Below, in pieces: positions 12,697 through 22,900 of a stretch of 64,000 nucleotides of DNA; position 1 is the first letter of the stretch, and each line of letters starts with the position of its first letter. Below the pieces are notes generated by a model, which did not search any database, was not told where the DNA came from, and saw only the letters and a program-made list of their open reading frames with translations. Where the stretch lies: contig OZ038463.1 of NCBI GenBank assembly GCA_964036295.1, forward strand, positions 20,261,069 through 20,325,068, written 5' to 3'. A program made the translations under genes and the position numbers. The stretch comes from Plumapathes pennacea (taxonomy: Eukaryota > Cnidaria > Anthozoa > Antipatharia > Myriopathidae).

Positions 12697-15600
12697 GTCA
12701 ATTAATTAGTACGGCAGAGTTATTTGGGATCCAGTTTTAATAAAACAATTATTCTACTCGGGCTTGCCGAATATAGAATGAGAAATAACCAACTCGGCGC
12801 GGCGCCTCGTTGCCTATCATTCCATATTCGGCGCGCCCTCGTTGTTAAATAACCGGGATTTTACGGTATTTTACTTCGAACACATTTTACAACCGCTAGG
12901 GAGATTTCGACATCAAACTCGAAGAAACCTTTGGAGAGGCCCTGTGTATCCGAAGTATTGTTACAACGACTGGTAGGGATGTTGTTTTAAGATGCCCCAG
13001 TTTTTCATAGTAGTTTATAGTCCTTGCCGAAATGAATCAGTCACCCAAACCTTGCAGTAATTGCTCTGAAATGTTGTACCTGAATTTTAACGGAAGATAT
13101 CGACTGATAACTCATTGTCACAATCGTAAAAGTAAACTACTACCGCAAGTATCTGCTTCAACTAATACGCATCACTCAGTAATCACGTTCCCTTTAACGA
13201 AGCGCCTCGTGGATCCACATCTTTTTGACAGTGTTATGACGCGTTTCAGCATCAATTAGAGAACCAGATACATAAAAAATTGACGTCAATTTGTATCTTT
13301 TCACAATAACAAATCAAACGGTGAATCGGCGCAAACACAAAAAAATAAAAACATTTTCGCTCGCGGAATCTTCGCTTACGTTTGTCCATTGATTATGAAA
13401 ATTAGCCAATCACAAAGCGGGGAACCAATCAGTTATTGTAAAAATGATACATTTAAAAGAGAACAATGTCCATCGTTGACATAGAAAGAAAGAAGATATG
13501 AATGAATGAATGAATGAAAGTTTAAAATTAAGATCCGCTTACGCTTGTTCATATATATAGTTTCTTGCACATTTACTGTACCACATCAGTAGTCCTACCT
13601 TTTCAACATCCTCTCGCATGCCATTTTTCACTTGAAACACTTCATCATTAGCCATCTGGATCGCTCGATCGATGTAAGTGGCAGCTCTTGATTGTTTCAT
13701 GTCTCTTACCATCTGGATCACATTTTCATTGTTCAAGTCGGCCCCGCTAAAGGTGTCAAACTCCACGATGGGAGATGGATAATCGCTGTATTCGATAACA
13801 GCCACGTGACTCCCGTGCTCACTCACGTTAAATGTCCTTATCACGGCCTCGGCGAAGACTTTCTCACTCGCGAATTCCGTTCTCGAAACACTTCCAGAGC
13901 CATCCAGCACAAGTGCCAGGTCTGTTATATTTTTGCATGTCTGTCCTTGTGCACCTGTAAATTGACAGTCATTTAAAAGGACGGCATCATTGAGACCATT
14001 TCGTTTACAAACTCGTCCTCAGGACCATCCCCTTCTCAAGTGGATGGCCCTGGGGACAAAGTTGCTCTGCTCTGTCTTCTTTACGCCGACAACCGCTGAC
14101 CAATAAATTTTCTAAACGGGCTTATCCTCGTTCCCAGGGCCATCAAGGAGATGAACTGATCAGTACAGAGCTGAATAACGCATTGCGCATGTCTGAGATG
14201 TCATCAAACATGGCGTCCCAAATAATGTTCCTGATGTCCTACAAAAGGCACGACAGTGCGTTTTAGACAAGCGTGGAATAATTTTTTACAAAGCGAATTT
14301 TAATACTACATCAAATCCTCTATTCGACACACTAACTAAATCTTATCAGTTTAAAAGTGAGCTCAACAGACGTCTTTTATTTCACTCGAGTGTCGCTTCA
14401 ACCCGCTTCAACCGTACATCCAGGGTAAATGCGTTTCTCTGCAGGACTCTTAAAAGGCGATAAGGATGAGAGAACATTGGGGTGGACCTTCTTAAATAGT
14501 AAAAGCAGGCACAGGAGCCAGGCGATGCTTGTGCCCTTCGTGATTGTTCGTCTGGCAGTCACAAAGCCGGTCCCCCTGGACGTTTCTTTAGTCGTTTCGT
14601 TCTTCCTGTAGAGAAGATTCCGAACAGAAGATTCTTTCAGTGTTGTGGTACCTCACCAGGCTCGTAGTATGCAAAGAAGCTCCAACAAGCGGCAGTAGGA
14701 AGTCGGTACGCCGAGATATCTTGTTCCAAAGTCGTCCACTAATGTCAATTTACTGTTTACGTTTTTTGTGCACGAGTCGAATTTCCTTAAACACACCCGT
14801 TTGAAATTTTTACCGACCGAATTATTATAGAAGATGAACTCCTTCGTCTAATAACGTAAGAAAACACCTTAACCCCTAAATACCGAGCTTAACCTCGGCG
14901 CTTCTTTTCACTTTTCGGTGTCCCGGCCATTTTAAATAGCCCGCAATTTTGCCCGCATTCTATACCGCTGACTTTGTGTGGCTGCGCAATGCGTTATTCA
15001 GCTCTGTCACTGATCAGATGGATGAAAAGTAGCCTGAACACAGGCTCTCCGATTTGGAGCTGACCCCCACATTAAAACCGATGATGCTCGTAAAAATTTT
15101 GTTTTGACCCCTAAGGGGTACGACGAGCAGTCCTCGTCCGTTTCAATTAATCGGGGGATGTCTAGGTTCGAAATAAACAAGCCAAGCGAGCGAGAAGAAC
15201 TGGCATAGAAGTGAGGTTCCCTCGCCGCCGTTCGCCTTCGCCGGCTCTTCATTGGCAAGCGAGGAACCAGGGTAATCTGGGCGCAACTCAGAGCAAATGT
15301 TCACTTCAGTATGGAATGACTTTAATATGACAAAACTTTAAAACCGACTGGCAGGATCTTTTTGGGAAATTTTCAAAATGCAAAGTCAAAGCAAGGCCTT
15401 GTGCGAACCTTTGGTTCGGAAATTAGTTTCGCCCACGTGTCGATTTTCATGCACATCAACTAACTCTGTTTCACGAGGTTCGCTACTGGTATAGACTCAA
15501 CTTGGCAGAGCGCATCAAAAGAGAGCATACTCCAATGGTGTGGACGGAAAACGATAGAAAATATGCAACCAAATACCTGGCCGTGACCACCAGGCAAAAC

Positions 15601-17446
15601 CCTAGGGGACTCGCTCGTGTAGTATCGTAGTTGGCCATTTCCAAATAAAAGTTATACTCAAGTCAAGAAATACTCAAGTCACTTCACTGAACCATTTTTT
15701 GGAACGAAACAGGTGGCATCATCCGTGTGCATGCATCTATTTATGAGAATATATATTTTTGATCGCTTGACGTCCGTATTATTGACGTAGTTCTGCCATT
15801 GATATAAGGTCGCACAGAGTGCCGGTACGGGAGCGTATTACACACTTCAAATCCGTATTACACACTTCAGATCCGTATCACACTGTAGAAAACCGGTTTG
15901 ACCGGTTTAGACGCGCGCGCATCACAAAAGAATCAAATATTTTTCTGAGTGCAAGGTAAAATGGTGCAGCAAAAGTCTATGACTTTTCAGATACAAGACC
16001 CTTCCAACAAAAGAAACTGTTACTGGATAATTTGTCAAGGAAGGGAAAGCACAGTTCAGTTGGTGGAAAGCGAACAATCGCCATGGACAAACGGCAGTTC
16101 TGACTCCGTAAAGTTTTCCGCACGATGCCGTCACTGTAAACACTGCAAAATAATTTTCGCCGTGTACGAACACTGTCTTGAGTGGTTCCTTTGCTGGAAG
16201 GGGTCTTAAACGGCGGGGCTCGGAAAAATACGAGCAAACCGTAAAATACCGGCCCGTATTACGCGCTAAACCATCGAATACGATGTATATATTCCTTCAA
16301 TAAAGAGCCGATTTTCTATAAAACGGAGGAGTTATATTATATAACAACAACGATGTCGATATAAAACAAGTAGCGGTTTTAGGAGAATTGAAAAGAGAGT
16401 TGTTCATTTCAATGTCTTTTGAACTGTTGACCCGTTGAAGCTGTTCAATCTTCACTTGTATGGCTGCATAATCAAAATTGGATTTTTCAGCTAAATTGAC
16501 TGACCAATAAATATAAACATCTGCTTCACTTTGTTTTATCCAACACACGCACTTTTAAGCACTTTTAAAACACACCAAAAGAACCTAATTGGATAATGAT
16601 TGCCCTGAGCTGCCCGTAAATTGATGTTAACCACAAAATGCACCTACCTCTTAGACCTCTCTGGCGTTCGGATCAAAATTAAAAACTATTGGAGGAAATT
16701 TATCCTAAATAATCCTGACAAAGAAATTTAGAAGCATCACCTTGACGTTAACCTAACTACTGCTAAGACCGCTTAAAAAGTTGAATGTGGAAACCAATAT
16801 GCATATAGAAACACCCAGCACATAAATAATTAACTGTCAGATTCATATTTTAAATTTGCCTTCACAAAAAAAAAAAAAAAAAAACAGAAAAAAAAAGAAA
16901 AAGGCCAGAAAAGAACAGAACAAAAGAACAACATCAAAACCACAATACGAAGTCAACATAAGCGTTGACAAACCCCTAGAAGAATTCAGATCCGTATCAA
17001 AGTAGAAGGGTTTGGAAGTCACCACCGCTATCAAGAAGTGGAACTCGAAATACAACATTATCAGAGTAAGTCTGCTCGCAGCCGTTTTTGTGGTCGCAAC
17101 ACTTTTTGCCCCTCCCTCACAAAAACGGCTGCGAGCAGACTATATCAGAGTGGGTTTACACGAGACACATCTACTTCGGTAAAAGTAAACGCAAAATATA
17201 TGTAATGTAAATGTAAATGTACTCACTCGCGTAGAAAATTTACTAAACCTTGGCAAATGTAGTTCAGAACACTGATAGAAAAGTTATCGTACCAATTGCG
17301 AATTTATCATATTTCAGGGCATGGTAACTCAGTGTAGCCATAATCTGTGGGTATTTATAAGACTGAGTTAAACACTTACTTGGAGCAAAAGTTATCATTA
17401 AGATACAGCCAAAAACGACAAAACCCATTGCAGGTCGCCACCACAT
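1913..17446 (-). CDS. secreted von Willebrand factor A domain protein, 5' part
   Basis: Join on the minus strand: exon 1 17446-17380, exon 2 13954-13599, exon 3 2162-1913; it continues past base 1. Exon 1 encodes a 23-residue signal peptide (start MWWRPAMGF, hydrophobic core) and ends in phase 1 at gtaagtg. Exon 2 enters in phase 1 after tttacag and joins as ...APSAQGQTCKNITDL, a good cleavage site. Exons 2+3 form one VWA domain of about 200 residues with a full MIDAS metal site: LDGSGSVS (DxSxS), the Thr in SRAATYIDRAI, and the Asp in IVITDGQQ. Exon 2 ends in phase 0 and exon 3 in phase 1, just after TTCPTA. VWA domains of this kind occur in secreted matrix and adhesion proteins (matrilin and collagen-like); the downstream domains, hence the exact family, are off-window. 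The intron splitting the VWA is 11.4 kb and full of repeats. Confidence 0.85.
2163..3110. other. VWA intron, no gene seen
   Basis: Start of the 11.4-kb intron between VWA exons 3 and 2. It contains a C-rich tract near 2405-2430 and a cluster of short GGCCAGA/TCTGGCC inverted motifs at about 3019-3090, but no supported gene or element. Confidence 0.5.
3110..3385 (+). repeat. dispersed repeat, copy A (inverted copy at 22.64-22.90 kb)
   Basis: Shares several blocks with the reverse complement of 22640-22900, including TTGTTTAGCAAACGAACTCA and CATCTGATTAGAGACTTT. In both copies the stretch starting CATCTGATTAG is open in the same frame (HLIRDFxA...LGG...KSQLDVIT), which suggests descent from coding sequence, but no complete exon is visible here. 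Confidence 0.5.
3383..3411. repeat. (CA)n microsatellite
   Basis: About 14 CA units immediately after the dispersed-repeat block. Confidence 0.9.
3412..4903. other. VWA intron, no gene seen
   Basis: Several short open frames, none with splice signals, recognizable motifs or repeat-element ends. Nothing supportable. Confidence 0.45.
4904..8664. mobile_element. long-inverted-repeat (foldback-like) element
   Basis: Two arms of about 1.1 kb (4904-6013 and 7553-8664) are reverse complements at roughly 90% by eye, separated by a 1.54-kb unique centre. Matching pairs include the outer ATTAAGAGCGA/TCGCTCTTAAT, the middle block with TTGGTTGGTAATTGACAAG-type drift excluded but CTCGTGGATGTCTTCTTAAT shared, and the inner block around GGTATCAAAATGGCC/GGCCACTTTGATACC. 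The centre has no recognizable transposase and includes a GA/G tract. This resembles foldback elements or non-autonomous DNA transposons with long terminal inverted repeats. The superfamily and target-site duplication are not identified. Confidence 0.7.
7305..7352. repeat. (GA)n followed by poly-G
   Basis: A GA microsatellite runs into about 25 G residues, inside the centre of the long-inverted-repeat element. Confidence 0.9.
8798..9157 (+). pseudogene. open frame, probable transposon protein fragment
   Basis: About 119 codons open from a non-ATG start near 8798. The second half is polar and helical (EMYEEFDIQNLENLKEQAER), coding in character and possibly coiled-coil; the first part is hydrophobic. 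There is no recognizable domain or clear splice signal. It lies directly upstream of other transposon-like frames (9403-10016), so I read it as part of one decayed element. It could instead be a host gene fragment. Confidence 0.35.
9403..10016 (+). pseudogene. decayed transposon polyprotein with 2A-like motif
   Basis: Two open stretches in series: a basic, Ser/Arg-rich one (9403-9747; contains NKSRKSRRLIQEY) and 9795-10016. The second contains FSLSRDIEKNSGP (2A-like core at 9927-9950) followed by VDPNKTI and a stop 13 codons later. 2A sequences (D-x-E-x-NPGP) sit near the N-terminus of many retrotransposon and transposon polyproteins in marine invertebrates, where they cause ribosome skipping. 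Here the essential NPGP proline is Ser and the downstream protein is missing, so the copy is probably dead. The exact element class cannot be told from this fragment. Confidence 0.5.
10670..10835 (+). repeat. dispersed repeat, copy 1 (copy 2 at 31.59 kb)
   Basis: Direct-orientation similarity to 31590-31765: shared blocks include CTTTGTTGTCACGG, TTCAAACGTC and TAACKTCTGAGATG, with comparable spacing. Not coding; class unknown. Confidence 0.55.
10836..12604. other. VWA intron, no gene seen
   Basis: Apart from the hairpin at 11567-11648, no exon, RNA gene or element that I can support. Confidence 0.4.
11567..11648. repeat. short hairpin/MITE-like inverted repeat
   Basis: CTTTTGGCTTCGGAAA at the left and its exact complement TTTCCGAAGCCAAAAG at the right, about 50 bp apart. 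Related words recur in opposite orientation near 25620-25690. Confidence 0.6.
12605..12695. repeat. (TTTA)n microsatellite
   Basis: About 22 TTTA units with a few interruptions. Confidence 0.95.
12738..12848. repeat. hairpin-forming inverted repeat
   Basis: CGGGCTTGCCGAATATAGAATGA-type left arm and TCATTCCATATTCGGCGCG-type right arm, imperfect, about 110 bp overall. Probably a small non-autonomous element. Confidence 0.5.
13190..13305 (+). repeat. dispersed repeat with GGATCCACA...TTTTTGACA block
   Basis: Similar to 26975-27080: both contain GTGGATCCACA/ATGGATCCACA, TTTTTGACA, TTATGACGCGTTTCA and TGACGTCAATTTGT in order. Partial tails (AATAAGAGGACAGACAC) recur near 60637 and 60862. Probably a SINE-like or transposon-derived family. 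Confidence 0.6.
14157..15017. mobile_element. 861-bp element with inverted ends
   Basis: Terminal inverted repeats of about 32 bp: the left contains CAGAGCTGAATAACGCATTG, the right its exact complement CAATGCGTTATTCAGCTCTG. The ends are TGATCAGT/ACTGATCA. The interior shows no transposase. Non-autonomous DNA transposon; target duplication not clear. Confidence 0.65.
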
Positions 17447-17590
17447 TGTATCTTGATGTGCGAGCTCAATCGTCGCACTCGTCGATTGACTCAAGGAATA
17501 TATCCGTCAAACTCAGCTGCTAATGCAGCCAATCAATCAAAATGTCACCGTGCAAGACCGGAAAGGAGTCAGGCTGAATATAAGTTCCAC
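15510..17590. repeat. segmental duplication, copy A (with VWA exon 1)
   Basis: Direct duplicate of 18340-19765. Shared landmarks include GAGAGCATACTCCAAT (15522/18352), CTGGCCGTGACCACCAGGC, TTAACTGTCAG and the signal-peptide exon. Copy A has about 520 bp (near 15784-16303) and a 75-bp hairpin (17068-17142) that copy B lacks. This is a local host duplication, not a transposon. Confidence 0.8.
17068..17142. mobile_element. 75-bp hairpin MITE with 9-bp target duplication
   Basis: Perfect 23-bp arms (17070-17092 and 17118-17140) beginning GTCTGCTCGCAGCCGTTTTT, flanked on both sides by TATCAGAGT. The paralogous site in copy B (near 19336-19360) lacks the insertion. A 9-bp duplication suggests a Mutator-type transposase in trans. 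Confidence 0.75.
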
Positions 17591-17600
17591 AGCCTTCCTG
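17447..17600 (-). promoter_or_regulatory. candidate promoter/5' UTR of the VWA gene
   Basis: The sequence upstream of the exon-1 ATG is conserved in both duplicated copies (17447-17590 and 19616-19765). On the minus strand it carries an ATTGGCTG (inverted CCAAT-type) box about 80-90 bases before the ATG in both copies. No TATA box is clear. Conservation between the copies is the main support; no transcription start is known. Confidence 0.35.
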
Positions 17601-18339
17601 AATTAATTAGTGGAAATCCATTCAGCGTTCAATATATCGGTCTTTTAGCCAATCATGTTCAGCTTACCATCGTAATTATTATATAATCTTTGATGGATGT
17701 TTTATATTCTTTAAATTTAGAATATATAATATGCCCATTTATCCGAATTTTAACAGATAATCAAATATAGTTAAATTAAACAAAATATGCCAATGTTAGT
17801 GTCACAATGTAAAAAATCAAAATACCATGAACGAAAAACACGATTGAGCCACCATGAACGGACCTAAAATCCGCCGACAGAAAATTTTACTGGTTTCACG
17901 TCGTAAAATGTGATTAATCGGCCATGACGTCATGCTCGTGGGAGATGCTTGTTCAAGGCGCTATTTGACTGTGAAATTTCGTCTGTCAAGTTGTGCTGAT
18001 AACTATGCTCATTACTTCAAAGTCACCCCACGTGGCGACTTGTTAACAACTCAAGCGGTATTCCAAGCGATAGCTAGTTTCTTGCACACATCATGTTACG
18101 AGGCCGTGACGGCCAGGTGCGGGTTTAAGCCATACCTAGCACTGTCCACACTAGTGCATTTTACGTTCGTGAATGCATGCTCTTTTTATATGTCCTTCCG
18201 TCCACACTAATGCGTTTAAGTAAACGCATCGATTCGTAAACGCACTGCAAAGTGGATACTTTTGTAAACGAATCGATCCGTAAACGCTGTTTCAAGTGTG
18301 AACAATATAAAGGGATCTTTCCGTAAACACTCACGTCAA

Positions 18340-19765
18340 AGTCTACAAAGAGAGCATACTCCAATAGTGCAGGAACGGAAAACGATAGAAAATATGCAAC
18401 CAAATATCTGGCCGTGACCACCAGGCGAAATCCCGTATAAGACTCGCTCGTGTAGCATCTTATTTGGCCATTTCCAAATATAAGTCTAAAAGAAATACTC
18501 AAGTCACTTTACTAAACCACTTGTTGGAACGATACGCAGATAGCATCATCCGTGTGCACGCATCTATTTATGAGAAACATATATTTTTGATCGCTTGATG
18601 TCCGTATTCTTACTTAATATTCCATTAATGGAAAGGTAATTTTCCATAAAACGGAAGAGTGATATTATATAACAGTGATGTTAATATAAAACAAGTAGCG
18701 GTTTTAGGTGAGTTGACAAGAGAGTTGTTCACTTCAATGTATTTTGAATTGTTGACTCGCTGAAGCTGTTCAATCCTCGCTTGTATGGCTGCATAGTCAA
18801 AATTGGATCGGCCAAATTGACTGACCAAAAAATATGAACATCTGCTTCCCTTTCCTTTGTTTTATCCAACGCAATTTTAAGCACTTTTAAAGCACACCAA
18901 AAGAAACGAACCGGATAATGATTGCCCTAAGTTGCCCGTAAATTGATGTTGAGAACAAAATGCACCTGCCTCTTAGACCTCTCCGGCGTTCCGGCCGAAA
19001 TTAAGTGAATTAAGGAACTATTGGAGGAATTCTATCTTAAATAATCCTGAGCAAAGAAATATAAAAGCATTTTTACCTTGTAGTTAACCTAAATACTGCT
19101 AAGACCGCTTAAAAAGGGAAACGTGGAAACCACTTATTCATATAGAAACACCCAGCACATAAATAATTAACTGTCAGATTTGCCTTCATTAAAAAATACC
19201 GCCCCGAAAAGAGCAACATCCACCACAATACAAAGCCAACAAGAACGTTGATAAATCCCTAAAATAATTACGTAATATTAGTAGGATTTAGAAGTCGTCA
19301 CCGCTATCGAGAAGTTGAACCTGGAATACAACATCATCAGTATGCCTATGCAGTGCGGTTTACACGAGACACATCTACCTCGGTAGAAGTAAACGCAAAA
19401 TATGTGTAATGGGTAAACGTACTTACTCGCGTAGAAACTAATCCTTGGCATATGTAGTTTAAAACAATAGAAAAGTTACCGTAGGACATGGTAAATGATA
19501 TTTCTCGTGTAAACACGGCATGAGCTATAATCTGAGTTCAACACTTACTTGGAGCAAAAAGTATCATTAAGATACAGCCTAAAACGACAAAACACATTGC
19601 AGGTCGCCGCCACATTTTATCTTTGATGGATGAGCCTCGATCGTCGCATTTGTCGATTGACTCATGGACTATATCCGTCAAACTCAGCTGCTAATGCAGC
19701 CAATCAGGCAATAATCAAAATGTCACCGTGAGAGACTGAAAAGGAGTTGGGATAAATACACGCTC
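18340..19765. repeat. segmental duplication, copy B
   Basis: Second copy of 15510-17590, in the same orientation, including promoter-like sequence and the alternative signal-peptide exon. The copies are separated by about 750 bp of unique sequence (17591-18339). Many substitutions and indels indicate an old duplication. Confidence 0.8.
19549..19615 (-). CDS. duplicate signal-peptide first exon (alternative or relic)
   Basis: A second version of the VWA gene's exon 1, 2.17 kb upstream. It encodes MWRRPAMCFVVLGCILMILF then APS, is 67 nt long like 17380-17446, and has the same gtaagtg donor in phase 1, so it would splice in frame to the VWA exon at 13954. Five of the 22 complete codons encode a different residue but the frame and hydrophobic core are intact. 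It lies inside the duplicated block 18340-19765. It may be an alternative promoter and first exon of the same gene, or the remaining 5' end of a lost tandem gene copy. Confidence 0.6.
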
Positions 19766-19777
19766 AAGAGTTCCGGC

Positions 19778-20007
19778 TTTGGTTGGATCGCACTGTATTC
19801 TGGGTATGTTTGGCTCAAACGAAGTCAGCACCAACTTTGTAATATCCGCCATTTTCATTTCAAGCTTGGAGCTTGGTAGATATGTACGTTCTAGAACGAA
19901 TAGAAGTTGACTGAGCTCCAAGCGTGAAGTGTAAATGCCGGATATTGTAGAGTTTGTGCTCACTTTCCTGAGCCAAACCTTCCCAGAATACAGTGCGATC
20001 CAACCAA
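19778..20007. mobile_element. 230-bp MITE
   Basis: Inverted ends of about 40 bp, beginning TTTGGTTGGATCGCACTGTA and ending with its complement; only a few mismatches. The interior carries no protein. Class not determined. Confidence 0.75.
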
Positions 20008-20935
20008 ATTTTTTTTTATCAATTAGGTCTTGTCTTCATTAAAATCTTCCTTAAAGTGCTATTGAAACGAAAACAGAAAGCAGTATTTTACACTGTATAT
20101 TGCTTCTTCATTATTCTTTGGTCATGTGAAACCAAAAACATTCATATGAATTTCTGAGAGATATTTATTTTCGCGATTGAAGTGGGACCACTGGTTGTGA
20201 CAAAAATCGAAAATCTGAGCCAGCACAATGATAAGGAGCGCACTAAAAAAAAACACCTGAGCCACGCCTACTCCTATAAGATGTACTGCAGCTTGCAAGT
20301 GGCGAGTGGGATGGGGTCCGGGAATGGGATGGAATGCTACGGAGAGTTCGGTTATTCGCTTCCGATGAACGCTGTGGATAAAAGCTTACGAGGCGAGTCC
20401 ATCGCAAATGTCCAGATTGTCTTTTCCCATCCAGAAGCTTTACTGAGCAAAGAAAGGCGATAACTGATGAAAAGCAAAGTGTTTCAGGAAAACGTTGTAT
20501 TTGCTGTCGACAAGGGTCACTGTGTATAGTAAGCAGCTCGTTACTGAACTTTTTTTTTTTTTTTTTTTTGCCTCTCCTAATAATAGAAATAAATTCTTCT
20601 GTGTCTGCTGTGTTTATAAAAATATTATGTAAGGTCGATGGTGACAAACATTATCATGGCCATCAACATGTGATCAAAATATGGTTTCAAGCAATAACAA
20701 GAAAGTTTCTGTTGTTGAATGACAAAACAAGTCAGTGAAGCACAGTCACATTCTAAATACAGCTGCTCAAATACTGCCTGCATACAGTAAAGTCTAGAAA
20801 AACTGAAATATAACTTTAACTAGGTGACACCAATTGATTGTGTACCTTCATCAGGCTGTCACAACTTAGTTTGTTTTACACTGAATCTGCCCATGGAGAT
20901 TTCGGCCACCCAGGCAACTGCACCACCAGATTTGC

Positions 20936-21017
20936 TACCCTGGTATAAGAGGTTCATATTCGTCTCTCGTTAGTCATTGAGTACTTGAGAGAATAAGAAC
21001 CTCTGGTACCCAGGGTA
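20936..21017. repeat. 82-bp hairpin element
   Basis: TACCCTGGTATAAGAGGTTC at the left, matched by GAACCTCTGGTACCCAGGGTA at the right with one small mismatch region. Confidence 0.55.
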
Positions 21018-21087
21018 CTGTACGGGCTCTGATGGGTACATGTGGAGAAAGGATCTTACAGCTGATAAATATTTCAATCTTTGAAAT

Positions 21088-21176
21088 TCTTCTCCCCTGG
21101 TGAAACAAGGGTTACAAGAGTTGTCATTGAATAATATAATGATAACTTATAACCCTGGCTCTCTCAGGGGAGAAGA
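21088..21176. repeat. 89-bp hairpin element
   Basis: Left TTCTCCCCTGGTGAAACAAGGGTT pairs with right AACCCTGGCTCTCTCAGGGGAGAA, imperfectly; the core is AT-rich. It lies 70 bp from the hairpin at 20936-21017. Confidence 0.55.
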
Positions 21177-21193
21177 GGAGTCAGGACCTTTTC

Positions 21194-21445
21194 CTACATG
21201 AAGCACAGCAACTTTGCCACCAGATTTGTTGACAAACTTAACTCATGACGAGCCCCAGGCACCACATTCCTGTAGCGGCCGCGCAAAATTACCACAGGAA
21301 CGTAATTTTGGCCAAAAAGTGTGATGAAATATTCAAGGTATGCAAAATTCTCACAGTGGGCAGTTCCAATACCCGCTGGTGATCGCCAGTCTGAATTGGG
21401 AAATTTCAGCTTGGAAGCAAAAACGAAAAGTGATTCGGGCCACAC
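21194..21445 (-). pseudogene. unidentified coding-like fragment
   Basis: An open frame of about 83 residues on the minus strand with protein-like composition (DWRSPAGIGTAHCENFAYLE, then YFITLFGQNYVPVVILRGRY) and a stop at 21194. A plausible acceptor (cccaattcag) precedes DWRSP at 21390, but no partner exon was found. I do not recognize the family. It may be the last exon or retrocopy of a gene, or a transposon fragment. Confidence 0.35.
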
Positions 21446-22417
21446 TTGTGATCAAGGAAAAAGGAGATGGCACTTGAAAGCGCTGCACTGTAGTAAGAAA
21501 GTGTTCACTCAAAAAATACAATGTCATGTGAATGAAATTGTTTCGTACGAATACAAGGTGTTTGGTTTTTGAAGTTTCTGGTCCACGTCCGTTCATTTTA
21601 TACTATTAAACTCCGTGACGTAGCAATGAGACAGCCTTCTATTTACAAACTCAGAAACTAGTTTCATGTTTAAAACCTCAAAAAAAATTACTCTCGCGGT
21701 GGTAAACAAGCGCAGGAGGACCAAATAGTCATCCGGTTCTGATTGCAAACGAGCCGCACCAGTTTAGAAAACTGGTATTCTGTTCTTATAACCGTGCCGT
21801 TTTCCTGTTCATAATTTTTTTTCTTTCTTCCGGCCCAACATTTGCACTTTTAAGACAGTAGATGCGACGCGCCTGGATGTTTATATCCATACTAGGATAT
21901 CACGTTCGGTAAATATGACCCCCTCCCGTTTCCGGTTGTTTTCCCAAACTCGCTTGTCGCTGTGTCACAGTTAATTTTTATTTTTAAGATAACACCCAAT
22001 AATATTATTTTCTGCTTCATACGTGTCACCCAAAGGAAAACGATTTTGTTGTTAGCAATGCAAGATTATTGATGTATAGTATATTTTACCCACGGAATCT
22101 CAGGCGTGCCGCCCAAAACAGCGGGAGGGAAAAACATAACTTAGCTTTTCTGTCAGAATTTAGAGATTTAGGCTCAGACCTTTCTTCCATCATTTGGGCA
22201 CACAGATCTCACGACAAAAGAACTGCATTCACTGCGCACCAGTGATTATTTTGAGCCAATTCCACCTTGAAAAGCAAGCAGCCATGTCGTAAAAAAACGC
22301 GTGCCCGCCAAATGGTCCAAAAATAACTTTTTCTCATGTTACGTATTATTGACCGTATCGATAAACATTACATACTTCAATGTTTATTTATTCGGCTGAG
22401 TCATTCATAAAACACTC

Positions 22418-22633
22418 TCAATCATACAAAACTCGGTCGATAACAAAACAGTGTCGATGAACGAAACTCGATCGATGACACAAAACTCGGTCGATGACAC
22501 AAAACTCGATCGATGACACAAAACTCTATCGATGACACAAAATTCTATCGATGATACAAAACTCGATCGATGGCACAAAACTCGATCGATGACACAAAAC
22601 TTGATCGATGGCACAAAACTCGATCGATGACAT
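22418..22633. repeat. 19-bp minisatellite rich in TCGATCGA
   Basis: About ten head-to-tail units of TCGATGACACAAAACTCGA with point variants. Each unit junction forms an ATCGAT/TCGATCGA palindrome. Confidence 0.9.
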
Positions 22634-22639
22634 AGGCGG

Positions 22640-22900
22640 GCTCCTGAAATCTAAAATAAATATGGTGACAACAGAGATGTGTAATTACATCCAGCTGGGA
22701 CTCTTTAGTGTTACCACCCAAGTACATAATTGCAGTAAAGTCTCTAATCAGATGAAGAATACACTCTTTTGGATAGTAATATGATGAGTTCGTTTGCTAA
22801 ACAATGGCAGATTATCATCTGGACTGCAAATTTGATAAATTTGGGAATACGGACATTTCTAAAATGCGAATATGAACAATTTTGGCAGAGCGTACCCGTC
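22640..22900 (-). repeat. dispersed repeat, copy B (see 3110-3385)
   Basis: Reverse complement of the repeat at 3.1-3.4 kb. On the minus strand the stretch around 22690-22765 reads HLIRDFTAIMYLGGNTKES then QLDVITHLCCHH without a stop. Conserved frame in two diverged copies suggests a protein-coding origin. Confidence 0.45.

Noticed and set aside
15949..16237. Overlapping frames on both strands with several Cys/His
   Set aside because: No zinc-finger spacing, no splice sites, and the region is a private insertion in duplication copy A; both strands are equally open.
22405..22727. Possible CRISPR-like array of short repeats
   Set aside because: The units are contiguous with no spacers, and the sequence is animal nuclear DNA; it is a minisatellite.
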